From Cordia subcordata (Eukaryota > Streptophyta > Magnoliopsida > Boraginales > Cordiaceae): a DNA stretch of 64,000 bases. The stretch covers positions 6,115,001-6,179,000 of the forward strand of contig JAPTOF010000021.1 in NCBI GenBank assembly GCA_028554755.1, given 5' to 3'. The notes beneath the pieces are model-generated. The model had not been told where the DNA came from. It worked only from the letters and a program-made list of their open reading frames with translations, and ran no database searches. A program made the position numbers and the translations under genes. Positions 33,370 through 45,396 of this stretch are shown here, piece by piece (positions within the stretch are counted from its first letter, which is position 1; each line of letters opens with the position of its first letter).

Positions 33370-34744
33370 ATCATCATAAACGAAAAATCAAACTCCAAAC
33401 CAATATATATACACACAAGTATATATATACAAACATAACCATTCATATAACACTATGAACTCCTAAGAAATTTTCTAATTTTAAAATTCACACGTCAATA
33501 TTTAAAATGCTTTCGAAAAGAGCAGGCCTTTGAATATGAATATACGAACGTGTGTGTATATATGTTGCTTTTCGAGTAAAGCAAAATGCGAAGACGTAAG
33601 AGGTAGAAGGCTTACCGTAACAAGTAGTACGTCAGAAACTCACGTCATGCACCGCTCTAGTGAATACTCGTTTTTCATATGTCGAGCTACTAAAAGTAGA
33701 CAACATATAATTGTATGCTTTTCGATAAAAGTTCAAGGGGGGAAAAAAAAAATCATTCCATATAACTAACAAAGAGTGAAATGCGCATGAACAATAGAAA
33801 AATTAGTTGAATCTAACTTATAACGGATATTTTCTTTTAATGTAATATCACTTGAGGTCCTTAATGTCAAAAAAAAAAAAAAAAGGAGTTGTTATATCAT
33901 GCACTTGACCAACATTGCACAAGCAACATGCACGCACAACTATTTAGCGGTGCGCCTATATAAACCAATCCCCTAATCTTCAGTTTGAACTTTTTTCGTT
34001 TTTCTCTCTCCTTTGTTTAGCACAAACCCTAACCAAATGTATTCTTCAATTCGATTCTTTCACAATTAGATCAGCAACAATCAAATATTTGCTTTGATTC
34101 CTTCACAATGACGGAAACAACATCAACTACATCTAGAAAAATTAACAACATTGACTCCGAATGTATGATTTCAACATCAAACCATTCTCTTTGTCAAAAA
34201 TTTGATTTGCATATGTGTATGTCTATGTATGTGTGTTTGCAAAGATTTTCTCTATAGAAATGAAACAAAAAATCTATTTTAAATTTTTCATATTCTGATT
34301 TTTTCAAGTTTACACAAGATTGTTGATATACTGAGTGTAACAATTTAACATGTAATTCAATTCTATTTCTAGTGAACAAACATCTTTAAACTGTGAACAA
34401 ATAGTTACAGATATTGAATTCACTGTAACATTCTATGAACAAACAGAGTTTGCACACTGAACAAAAATCTATAATTGTTTGCATCCACTTTAATATTCTA
34501 TCAACAAACAAAGTTTGCATAGTGAACAAACATTTGTGATTGTCTGTGTATTTTCGTTAAACTGAACTGATTTTTATTCTGTTTTAATTTTGTTTTAAAA
34601 TAATTTTACCAAATATATCAAATAAGATAGTCATTTCATTCTAGTTTTTTTATAATTTTAACCAAATATAAGAAAAAGAAAAAGTATTCCATGGCCATTA
34701 TGCCTTGAATTATTTTCTATGTTAAATGGCCATTTTTTTCCAAA
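33321..34744. other. Intergenic region upstream of TASH3, no gene
   Basis: It should hold the TASH3 promoter, but I see no convincing minus-strand TATA box. It contains A-runs (33871-33886), a plus-strand TATA and telo-box arrangement (about 33953-34035), and two diverged copies of a roughly 70-bp repeat (34417-34550). Confidence 0.5.
33953..34035 (+). promoter_or_regulatory. Plus-strand promoter-like segment with TATA and telo-box
   Basis: CTATATAAACC at about 33956 is followed by a pyrimidine-rich stretch (TTTTTCGTTTTTCTCTCTCC) and AAACCCTAA at about 34024. This is the layout of many plant promoters and 5' leaders. The ATG at 34108 opens fewer than 50 codons (MTETTSTTSRKINNIDSE) with no known domain. 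It could be the remnant of a gene or of a retroelement. Confidence 0.35.
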
Positions 34745-35978
34745 CTATTCCATTATACCAAATAGACGTTTAGTAGAGTAACCTAAAAGTATACCCTCAT
34801 CCGATTTAGCATCAAATTTTCTCAAGTGATACTTTGTATTTAAAATAAAGAATTTACAACCAAAGACCTTAAAATATAAAATCTTAGGGGTTTTGCCATG
34901 CCAAAGCTCATATAAGGTTTTATTCAAAATGGGTCTATTAAGGACTCTATTTTGCACATAACGTGTGGTGTTAACGGCTTCACTCCAAAAGTATGTTGGC
35001 AAGTTGTGTTCTTTAAGTATAGTCCTTGTCATTTCTTATAAAGTACGATTCTTCCTCTCTACTACCCTATTTTGTTGAGAAGTCTAAGGGGCCGAAAAGT
35101 TTTGTTCAATGCCATGCTCAGCACAAAAATGCATAAAATGAATGTTCACCTATTCCATGCATTATTACTATAGATGCAAGTTATAAAATAGCCTGTCTCA
35201 TTTTGCACTTTTCTACACAATTTTGCAAATTTATTGAAGGCATCATTTTTGCATGCAAGAAACATGATCCATGTAAATCTAGTGTAGTCATCTACAACAA
35301 AAAAGATATATCTAGAACCACCTAGGCTAGCCACATTAATTGGTCAAAACAAATCTATATGCAATAATTGTAATGCTCTATTAGTCGAAACCGAGTTGAT
35401 GGATTTGGAAGAAGTTTTATGTTGCTTTCCTAATTGACATGTATCACATACTTTGTCTTTTTCAAATTTGATTTTAGGCAAATCTCTGACAAGATAATGT
35501 TTTGACAAATCTTTCAACAAACTCATGCTAGCATGCCTTAATCTTCTATGCCATAACCAAGTATTATCATTAACAACCGATAAGCATTTAACACATTGAT
35601 TTTCAAGTTGATCAATCTCAACAGTGTACACATTATCATTTCTACTAGTAACAAATAGCACATTTTCACTATCACAATCATGCACAATGCAATTAGAAGA
35701 TTGAAATACCACTTTGTGACCTTTATCACGCAATTGACTAATACTAAGCAAGTTAAACTTAAGACATTCTACAAGCAAGACATAATGAATAGCAAGGGAA
35801 TCCTTATTACCAATGCTTTCTTTACCAATTATCTTTCCTTTGCTATTATCTCTAAATGTTACACCTCCATCTTTGGTTCCCTTCAATTCGTAGAATAATG
35901 ATGGGTTTCCCATTATATGTTTGGAACAACAACTATTCAAGATCCACTTTATTTTGCTAGTTTTGCTCACGTGGCATA
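34745..35978 (-). pseudogene. copia 6 protease and integrase, truncated
   Basis: The protease region reads WILNSCCSKHIMG, where the family has WxLDSGCSxHMTG, so both the Asp and the Gly are changed. The integrase zinc part has LWHRRLRHASMSLL and CDTCQLGKQHK. Core pieces are RALQLLHIDLF, GSRYIFFVVDDYTRFTW and, further left, YFWSEAVNTTRYVQNRVL and KVFGCKFFILN. The element ends abruptly near 34745. Confidence 0.82.
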
Positions 35979-35999
35979 CCTAAACATAGAGGTGTTCAT

Positions 36000-36778
36000 T
36001 ATTCGGGGAAACCCAAATACCGACCCAAAATTTTGGGTTCGGGAAAATTGGGTTTGGGGAACGAGAAAAAATAATTAAGGATGGGGAAAAAGATTGGGGA
36101 ATCGAGTTGAGGACCGGTATAATTTTTTTTATTTGAGGAATCCCCGAAACCCGAATTAAAATTTTTTTAATTATATATATATATATATATATATTATAAT
36201 ACACATTATATATTATATTTTATAAAAAATAATTTAACTCCCCCATCCCAAATCCCTAATCAGATAGAGCTTATTACTTATCACTCTTGAGCTCTTCGAC
36301 CAAAAGGAAAAAGAAAATACAGAGCTTATTACTTATTAGTCTTCATTTGGTTATTGCTTAGTGCTTACTAAGTCTTCAAAGATTTGGAGAAAGCTGCTCA
36401 GTGCTCACCATCAACTCCATCACGATTCGAGCATCAAGCACCAAGGTACTGTTGCTTTCTAGATTTAGATATATGTTTTAGATCTATGCTTTAGATTTAG
36501 GTATATGATTTAGATCTATGCCTTAGAGGCTTAGATATATATATATATATAAAAAAAAGATGCTCTCGAGCAAAATATTTGTGCTTATTACCTTCCATTA
36601 GTTGTGCTTGTGCCGCTGTTGATGGAAGCCGAAGGTACCCAAGCTCGAAATAAATCAATTTGACCAAGTTGCATGATGCAGTACAGAGTACCATGTTGCC
36701 TTGAAATATTTTATGGTTCATAATGTGTGGTGTTTTGGCTAGATCACTATAACATTCATTCTAGAGTGTGTGTGTGTA

Positions 36779-36830
<52 letters not shown>

Positions 36831-37913
36831 ATTCTGTTTTGGGTAGAATTTGCATAAAAGTTGATGCCTGTACTTCGGAGCAAACTTCAGATGATATTCT
36901 TTTGTTTACATATGTGTGAAAGCCAGATTTAGTAGTTTATTACATTCTCATTATATATTTCTTTTTCTTTTCCTTATCTTAACCAATATACTTCCTAGTG
37001 TCTCTTTTTTCCCTTTTGACTTTGCAGATGAAAGAGCCTGATCTATATATTTTTTAGTGTGAATTTTTCTGGAATTTCTGTGATGTTCCTCCATGTTTTG
37101 TCTTTTTCCTACTCTGTAATAAGGATGGGGCAGCTTAAGGTCTAGTTTTGTGAAATAATTCTAAACTGATGCCATAGTTAAAGATAATCTTTTAGAATGG
37201 TATAACACGCCTAAAGATTTGATAAATCTATGTTTTAGTTGGTCTTAATTACATTAGAAAAACTTACTTGTACTTGGAATGGAGGAGCTATGGATTACAT
37301 CACTTAATTTGGCATTGTGTTTACATGTTTATGCTTTGTTTCTAAAATTTGTGTGCTAATACTGCCATCATGCTTCCGACAATGAGTAGGCACCTGATCA
37401 GGAAGAAAATGAAAAGGAAAATGAGAATTACAATACTTTCCTTATTTAGATGGTGATGAGTTAATTGCTGGTGATTAGAACCAAACTTGAGTTTCAGGTT
37501 GAATATTGATTACGGGACTTGAAATATTAGTCTTTCTTGAGGATTAATATTAGAAGCTCATTATGCTCATTTGCAATGAGTCTTCCATTGTTTGAAGCAA
37601 ACAATTCCCTCTGTTTCTATGATCGATTATGGGTACCATGTTACTTTTCTACTGATACTGTAAGTTCTTTTCAAATCCATAGTAGGTCAGCGAAATTTTG
37701 AGTGTAGTCAGCTGGATCGTCACATGAATTTCTAAAGGGCTTTGTTAGCTTAGACAGTACTTTGGTGCACACAAGGAATCCTGACAATATTTTTTTAATA
37801 TACTCATTGCTTTATTATATTATTTCTTTAAATAATAATTAATATACTACCATGAAACGTATAGTGTTGGTCAAAATAAGCAAATTTTAATGAACATTTA
37901 TTGGTGACCATTT

Positions 37914-37945
<32 letters not shown>

Positions 37946-38334
37946 GACACAACAATGAACAAGAAGACAATTTATACATTATTCCCTTTGTCCTTTTTCC
38001 TTGTTTCTTACATATAGGCTAATTGGAATACATAGTCCTAGTTGTCTAACAGCCAAGTAAGTTAGATTTGAATATTGGTTGCCAATCTTTAGATTTAAAT
38101 ATTGATGATCCATGTACCAAGAACACAACTTAGCAATGGGTATCGTCTTTGAAATATACTTTGCTAAATGTTTACTGCTACCTTAGTGTTTTTAATTATA
38201 TGGCCATTGACTGAGCTTTATTTGTTGCACAATCTTTTCTGCACAAGACTAAAATCTATATCTTATTTATTCTAACTATCTTCTATTCCATTTGAACTTG
38301 TGACACTAATATCTATGCATGTATGTTTTTCTAG
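36000..38334 (+). other. hAT 5' region and leader intron with microsatellites
   Basis: Non-coding part of the hAT. A likely 5' leader exon ends at CACCAAG before GTACTG (about 36445) and its intron would run to 38334. TA/TG microsatellites occur at 36172-36194, 36766-36830 and 37921-37945. Confidence 0.5.
36766..36830. repeat. TG/TA microsatellite in the hAT
   Basis: TG run followed by a TA run, about 65 bp, in the hAT leader intron. Confidence 0.95.
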
Positions 38335-40536
38335 ATGTCAAGTGGGGATGCTAATGCAATCATTATTAAAGATGCTTCTTCTAGACATGATCCACTGATA
38401 CCAACATCTAATGAAGATGCAACATCAGATGGAGGTAACGGATATGTTCGAGGTAATGCTAAGAAAAGAACATTAAAACCTAGATCTTATGTTTGGGATT
38501 ATTTTATTAAATTTGAGGACAAAGATGAAAGTTCAAAATTCAAGTGTAATTATTGTGGAAAAGTGCTTAAGGCAGATACTAAGCAAATAGGTACTTCTAC
38601 TTTGAGATATCATTTGAATATGTGTAAAGAATATCCTACTAACAAAGATACTAGCCAAACGAAATTGAATCTCCAAAAGGGTGGAGCACTTGTTAATTGG
38701 AAATTTGATCAAAATGCATTTAGGAAATCATTGGCTCGCATGATAATCATTGATGAATTGCCATTTAGGTTTGTTGAATTTGAGGGCTTCAGAGATTTCA
38801 TGGCAGAAACTTGTCCAATGTTTAAGATACCTTCAAGAGCCACAATGACTAGAGATTGCTATGAGTTGTACATTGATGAGAGATGCAAGGTGAAAAGTCT
38901 TTTAAAATCTGACACTCAAATGGTTAGCATCATAACAGACACATGGACATCAAATCAAAGAATTAACTACATGTGTGTGACAACTCATTTTATCACTAGT
39001 GAGTGGATATTGGAAAAAAGAATTATTAGTTTTGTTCCCATTTCAAGTCACAAGGGTGAGGCAATTGGGTAGGCATTAGAAAAGTGTTTGCTTGACTGGC
39101 AGATAGATAATGTGTTTACTATAGCTGTTGATAATGCATCCTCTAATGATGTTGCTGTTGGTTATTTGAGCAGAAAATTGATTCAGCATGAGAAATCTAT
39201 TTGCCAAGGTAAATTTTTGCATATGAGATACATTGCACACATTATTCAGCTTGTTGTTTCTGATGGTTTGAAAGAAATGAATGATTCTGTTCATAGAGTT
39301 CAAGCTGCAATTAGATATGTGAGACAGTCTCCAGCTAGATTAAAGAGGTTTAAGGATTGTGTTAGCATGGAAAAGATTGAATGTAAAAAGTTATTGTATT
39401 TGGATGTTCCCACTAGGTGGAATTCTACATATTTGATGTTGGATACTACTTTGAATTTTATACCTGCATTTGAAAGATTTAAGGAACAAGATCCATTATT
39501 TGAAAGTGGTGAAAATAAAGGAGTACCAAATGAGATAGATTGGGATAATTTGAAAAGATTTGTACTCTTTTTAAAGCATTTTTATGACTTCACTGTCAGG
39601 GTTTCAGGCTCATTGTATATGACTTCGAACAATTTCTTTCATGAAATTAGTTCAATTCATTGTCTTTTAAATAAGTGGATTGATGAAGGTGATTTTCAAT
39701 TGAGTTCCATGGCTCAAAGGATGAAAAGCAAATATGACAAGTATTGGGGTAGGATAGAGAAGATGAATTCATTGATTTACATTGCTCTTGCTATGGATCC
39801 TCGATACAAGATGGCATATGTTGACTCTCTACTTAGTGAGATGTATGATTCTATTAAGAGAGTGGAAATGTCTGTGAAAGTTAAAAAAGAATTAACGGAT
39901 TTGTTTGAGAAGTATACTAGAATTTATACTTCTCATTTTGCTCAATCAAGTGGGAATGGCTCTAGTTTGTCAAGTAGTGGTTTAGATGTCATCGATATGA
40001 GAGCACTGATGAAGTCTAAATTTAAGAAGCATAGATCAGATTTAGGGGTGGGTGAGTTCAAGTTTGAGTTGGAGAAGTACTTGAGTAAAGATATTGAGGA
40101 AGAAAGTGAAAACTTTGACATTTTGGCATGGTGGAACGTTAATAGTCCTCGTTTTCCAATCCTTTCGCGCTTGGCATGTGATGTGTTGGCAGTTCCCATC
40201 TCAACTGTAGCCTCTAAGTCAGCATTTTCTTCAGGTGCACAGGTACTTAATGATTTCAGGAGTTCTTTAACTCTTAGAATTGTTCAAGCCTTGATTTGTG
40301 CGCAACATTGGCTTCATCAGAAAGTCGAGTTATGATTGAAGAAGACATACATGACCTTGATAAACTTGAAGAAGGTACTAATATCTCAATTTTATATCTC
40401 TAATCTTTATATATTTACAATTATTTTCTTCGAATTATTTTGTTAAGTGAATAATAACATTTAATATTTGGTCTTTTATTTCTTAGACATATCAAAGTTA
40501 GCATTGGAGCCAACAAACACAATGACTGAAATTTGA
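38335..40536 (+). pseudogene. hAT transposase, one stop, one frameshift, Glu-to-Lys
   Basis: BED zinc finger at residues 51-100 (SYVWDYF; C71, C74, H93, C97), then TDTWTS (D202) and, after an in-frame TAG at 39070-39072 (codon 246), VDNASSND (Asp at codon 266). The C-terminal hAT dimerisation region starts at FDILAWWNVNSPRFPILS. The usual ASESAFS motif reads ASKSAFS (codon 628). Near 40315 the frame shifts: the family's expected tail (VMIEEDIHDLDKLEE) is in the next frame and splices through an intron 40375-40486 to a short last exon ending at 40536. A splice acceptor sits directly before the ATG (TTTTTCTAG), so the first intron lies in the 5' leader. Total length, about 700 codons, is normal for the family. 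Confidence 0.88.
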
Positions 40537-41371
40537 AGGTTCATGAAGAATGGAGATAAATGGTTATTGATAACTTGTTAAAACAATGTTTTTATTTATG
40601 CTTTGGACTTTTTATTTATGCTATGGTTGACTAATTATGACTTATGAGACTATGGTCTATGTACTTTATTTATATTGTGGTCTGAAACTATAGTATATGT
40701 AATTTATTTATGTTGTGGTTTGAAGCTATCGTTTATGTAGTTAATTATGATAGCAGGTTTAATGGTTTGATAGGTATTTTGTTTGTGTTCTTTAGTTTTT
40801 ATGATGACACTTGTGAGATGCACAACAGTTTATATTTGGTCTTATTGTAAGTTTTATGAAGTTTCTACTGGTATCTGGAAAGATGGATTAAATTTCTTTG
40901 TTCTTGGATGCATATGTTTCAGTGTTTACTCATGTATGTAGACGCATGCACCACACTTAGTAATTATTTGTTTTGCAAGTTAAAGTTTACATATATCATA
41001 AGAACATATCATAACTTACTTCTGCAATAGACCTCTTTGCTTCATCTTAGTAGTTAGCATTATATATATAAATTTTATACACCCTGGAGATTCTTGTAAA
41101 GCAGAAGATGGAATGCCCAGAGATAATAACAAGGGAGCACAGAGAGGAATATGCAGTTGCTTTATGAAGGGCTGTTTCATGATAGGTTTAAAAGTATGTT
41201 ATTTGGGGATTCCCCAATCCCCATTTATTTTTCCTCATTCCCCAATTCCCCAAAAAGTGTTTCCCATTGGTAAATTGGGGTGGGGAATCGAATAAAAATC
41301 CTTCTCCAAATATTATATTGGGGAAAAAAAATATGTTGATTGGGACGGGGATTCCCCAATAAACACCCCTA
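40537..41371 (+). other. hAT 3' untranslated and subterminal region
   Basis: AT-rich downstream sequence followed, from about 41208, by repeated GGGGATTCCCC and CCCCAATCCCC words, typical subterminal motifs of this element. Confidence 0.6.
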
Positions 41372-41389
41372 CCTATACACATGAAATTC

Positions 41390-43050
41390 AAACAATTCTT
41401 TATTTTTAGGTCCCCAATACTTTGGGCCCTTGACATTAATATCACTTTTTGGCCTTGACAACTCATTTGGGTCTTTGCCAATGTGGAACATATGATCCTC
41501 CATTACAAAGTTTCTTATAATAACAATGGGTTGAAATACGCCCTTTTTTCTCATAATAAGTGCAAGTGATATTTGATTTCATGGTGGTGGTGGAAGTGGA
41601 AATATAAGTGGAAGTCTTGACAAAATAAATTTTCAAATATTTTTATTTAATAGTTGGCTCATAGCCAATTCTACTTTCGTCAAAGGCTAATTTTTTAGAA
41701 CCAAGGAGTTTTTCAAAATTCTCCTTCCCATTTGTAAACTTTTGAACAATACCATTTAAATTCTCATTTTTCGTTTTCAAATCCTTGACTTCATTTTCCA
41801 ATTCCTCAACATTCTCAAGTAGGGAAGATTTTTCTTTTCCAAGCTATCCTTTTCATCAAAAGCATGTTTCAACTTTCTTTACAATTTTTTTTTAAGCCAA
41901 AGCTAATGAGAAATCATCATGAAATTTTGCAAAAGCCTTCTTTAGTTCATCAAAAGTAAAGTCCTATTCCTCTTCCTCACTTGATGAAAATAACTAGACA
42001 TAGAAGGTGAAGATTATACCTCATCCTTATTAGCCATGCGGCAAAAGTTGGCTATCTCATGTTGTTCTTTCATCTCTTCTTCACTCTCAAAGGTGTCCCA
42101 AGTAGCCTTGAGTGCCTTCCCTTCCTTCTTCTTTGCAAGCTTTGGACAATTAGCCTTTATGTGTCCTGGTTTATTGCAATTGAAGCACTTCAATTCTTCA
42201 TTCCTCACATCTTTTGCTTTTTGGTTTCTTTGGCTTCTTTTCCTCTTTTCTTCCAATTGTTGTTGTTGGAAGATACTCTTTTCTTCCATCTTCTAAACTT
42301 CATGACTTTCTTGATGTTTCCTACAAGAAGAGCTATCTCATCATCCTCTAGGTCTTTCTTATCATCTTTATCTTCACTAGATGCATACTTTAAGGCTACA
42401 AGTGCAATGGACTTCTTCATTTTCTTGTCTTCCTGTTCATGACCCTTCACTTCAAGTTTGTGAGTCATAAGTGACCCAATTAGCTCATTTAGCTCCAATG
42501 TGTTAAGGTCTTTTGCTTCCTTAATGGCTGTCACCTAGGGTTGCCATAAAGATGGCAAACTCCTTAACACCTAACTCATATTTTCTACATTAAAATAATC
42601 CTTTTTGAGTGCCTTAAGGCCATTAGTAATTTCAAAAAATCTAGAATACATTTGTTCAACACTTCCATTTGGGAGCATTTTAAAGAGTTCGTATTTATGC
42701 ACAAGCATTGCTATTTTAGACTCTTTAACTTAGCTAATTCTTTCATAAGTTACTTCTAATTGATCCCAAAGTTCCTTAGCCAAAGTACATTCTATTACTC
42801 TGACAAATTCGGTTGCATTCATAGCATTAAACAAGTAGTGCAAGGCTTTTATATCATCATCATTCCATTCACTTTCCAGTTTAGGAATTCTCGTATCTCC
42901 TTCCATTTTAGTAGGCAAAGTAAGTCCATTTTCAATGATCTTCCAAGCCTTATAGTAATGTGATTGAATAAACACTTTCATTCACATTTTTCAAAAAACA
43001 TAATTAGTGTCATCGAAATGAGGTGTTTGTTTGATTAAAATACCTTCCAT
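41390..43050 (-). pseudogene. copia 6 gag, broken
   Basis: Starts MEGILIKQTPHFDDTNYVF and breaks at once. Open parts are 42730-42981 (SHYYKAWKIIENGL, NAMNATEFVRVIECTLAKEL, WDQLEVTYE), 42205-42534 (AKDLNTLELNELIGSLMTHK) and 42014-42289, which has the zinc knuckle CFNCNKPGHIKANCP. A later segment (GPKYWGPKNKEL) is the usual linker before protease. Confidence 0.82.
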
Positions 43051-43112
43051 ATTTGCCAAATAAATTATACCAATTGTTAAACTATTGGTAAAACCCTAGC
43101 TTTGGTACCACT

Positions 43113-44759
43113 TGTTGGGGACAAATATATTAGGGGGGAGGTGAATTAAGATAAAAAATTACTCAATCAAAACAGCAAATTTACTTAGAAAAATTATCAA
43201 ACAAGTAATGCACACAAGTCAAACAAGAGTAAGGAGAAAAGAAAGAGAATAGAGATGACTGATTTTTAGGTAGTTCGACAAGCTTATATCTACCATCTAA
43301 GGATGCTCCCCTTAAGACTTCAACACTTCACTAGTATATGTGCTTCTTCAAGTGTTAGGGAGCACAAACCAACTTGCTTTGCACCTTTTTGAAGTCCAAC
43401 TTAAAAGAACCTAAAAGCTTCACTCTTTAAGATTTTCCTACACTCTCAAGCTTAATAAATGTTTCTCTTAAGAAAATCTAGCCTCTAGAGTATGTTTACA
43501 ACTCTAAATGATATAATGCAGTGTATTTGTAAGCTCAACTTCTAATAAGAAGGTGTAGCAATGAATAGCTCTTGAATGCTCAAAAGATTTCACAAGAATA
43601 GCTCAATCTCTCAATAATTTCTAAGCAATAAATGATATAAAAGAGTTTTGGAAAGCTTAGATGATGTAGTTTGAAAAAGAGGAAAGTGTATTTATAGAAG
43701 ATAGGGCAATAAGTGATGAGAAATAGGGTTAAAAATGAGTTGCAATGACTCTTAACAGCTACGCTATTTAATGCTGCAGTGGAAGCCAGTTGCCTAGGCC
43801 GCTCGATCGGCTAGCGGTTCGGCTTCATTCTTAAAGCCACTAACCCAGTCAAATGCCTAGGTCAGTCGACCAGCTAGGGGTCCAACTGGAGACCCAAATA
43901 TTCTGAGGAGGCTAGTTGGGCTCCGCGACCAATGCGGGGCTCGGTTAGAGGGTCCGACCACTCTAGAATGCTTATAAAAAATCACTAAGCATGTTTTAAA
44001 AGCTATCAACTTTGATCCAAAGCATTTTGCAAGCATAGAACACTTCAAAGAAGGTTTTCTAAGACACTTTAAGTTTAAAAAAACATGCTAACACATTTGT
44101 TTGAGGATTTTCAAGACTTTATGTAATGAGAAGCATTTCTTCAAAGATGAAAACTATTGCCCAAAGGTCTCTTATGCAAAAGATGCAAAGATAAAAGCAA
44201 TTTGATTAAGCTATAAAGGTGAACCTAAGGTTATTCACATAAAAGCACTTAACTGGTACACTTTATGATGCCTCGTCTCTATCTTATGACTCGTCATCCT
44301 CTTCTTCTTCATACTTATTGTGTGTTTGGAATGATTTTATTTTAAGATGCTTACCTTATTTAAATTTAGAGATGTTTTATAAGATTTAAAATATCTTATC
44401 ATATACATCATGCATTTTATAATTGTAAAAAATAAGATAGGATAGATTGCTTATTTCTTATAAGATAAAAAGTATAATTTGTTTTGAATTTTTTAAAAAT
44501 GCATGATAAGATATCCTAAATCTTATAAGATTTTTCTTCATTTCAATAGGATAAGTATCTTAAAATAAGACTATAACAAGCAGAGCATTAAGCTCTTCTC
44601 TCCTTGGATTAGCATTTCTCCCAATTTGATTATGGCTTAAGTCCAACAATTCCATTAATTGCAAACACCTATCTTAAGAATATATTCAAGACAAGCTCAC
44701 AAGATGTTTAGCATTCATGGACATAATTTGCCATCATACAAAGCAATATTAAGCCAACA
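43113..44759 (-). repeat. 5' LTR of copia 6
   Basis: On the plus strand it runs TGTTGGGGACAAATATATTA to TTAAGCCAACA, so both ends carry TGTTGG/CCAACA. It is flanked inside by the PBS. A MITE-like insertion (44334-44573) accounts for part of its length. Confidence 0.8.
44334..44573. mobile_element. MITE inside the copia 6 LTR
   Basis: About 240 bp with inverted ends TTATTTTAAGATGCTTACC and, reversed, TTATTTTAAGATACTTATCC. It is AT-rich, has no ORF, and its interior words TTATAAGAT and ATCTTATAAG also pair. Superfamily and target duplication are not determined. Confidence 0.6.
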
Positions 44760-44764
44760 GCGCT

Positions 44765-45140
44765 GATGTGCAGAGCTAGAATCATTATAAAGATGACAAG
44801 TTTTGTGCAACAGCAGCTCCCAACCACATACTTGGACGTACCGGTATACGAAGGAAGGAAAAAGGCATTTCTTTTTGAGGATTTGATTTGTAAAATCCAG
44901 AAAAAGATTAATGGATGGGAAGTAAGACTGCTATCCGACGGGGGTAAAATAACGTTGCTAAAAAGTGTACTTAGCTCGATACCTATTTACCTCATGCATA
45001 TCCTAAAGCCCCCTGATGGAGTCATAAAGTGAATTGAGAGATTATTTAATAAGTTTCTATGGGGGGTAATAGAAATGGGCATCGAACAACTCATTGGCAA
45101 CTTGGGAACGGGCTTGTAAACCTACTGAGGTGGGGGGCCT
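44765..45140 (+). pseudogene. LINE reverse transcriptase C-terminus
   Basis: Shows QQLPTTYLDVPVYEGRKKAF, INGWEVRLLSDGGKITLLKS and VLSSIPIYLMHILKPPDGVI, a block order found at the end of the plant L1-type RT. An in-frame stop follows at about 45030, before IERLFNKFLWG. Confidence 0.8.
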
Positions 45141-45396
45141 GGGATTTAGACGTCTAAAGGACGTCAGCCTGGCGATGAGCTTGAAATTATGGTGTTGATG
45201 TCGTACCTCCGAGGGGTTATGGGTGCAATTTATGAGCTCTAAATATTGTAAGAGACAATCTTTTCAACTAGTGGAGCGTAAGCAATAAGATTCGCCTACT
45301 TGGAAAAGAATCCTGGATTGTAGGACTTTAGGTGAAGAGCATTTGTGATAGAAACTTAAATGGTGCTTTCCAGAAAGGGGAGGCCTGAAGCTTAAC

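Larger units (their letters stand above)
35987..41371 (+). mobile_element. hAT transposon (Ac/Tam3-like), nearly complete
   Basis: It begins TAGAGGTGTTCATTATTCGG and its other end, reversed, begins TAGGGGTGTTTATTGGGGAA. The flanks carry an 8-bp target duplication with one mismatch (CCTAAACA at 35979-35986 and CCTATACA at 41372-41379), as expected for hAT. Subterminal regions are full of GGGGAA/TTCCCC words. It carries a BED-finger transposase gene on the plus strand and is inserted in copia 6. Confidence 0.9.
34745..44759 (-). mobile_element. Ty1/copia 6 with long LTR, truncated and split by a hAT
   Basis: Minus-strand element. From right to left it has a 1647-bp 5' LTR (43113-44759), a PBS TGGTACCAAAGC (at 43110), gag (43050-41390), then a hAT insertion (35987-41371), and then protease to integrase (35978-34745). 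The coding sequence on the two sides of the hAT joins with normal copia spacing. RT, RNase H and the 3' LTR are missing at the left end. The long LTR and gag type suggest a Sirevirus/Maximus-like or Tork-like lineage, which I cannot decide. Confidence 0.82.

Noticed and set aside
33105..33438. GC-rich plus-strand ORFs opposite TASH3 exon 1
   Set aside because: They are the mirror of the Pro/Ala-rich coding exon; their His/Arg-rich translations have no family and the minus frame is the conserved one.
36497..36721. Minus-strand ORF of 74 codons in the hAT leader
   Set aside because: No domain; it lies in the non-coding 5' part of the transposon and crosses a TA run.
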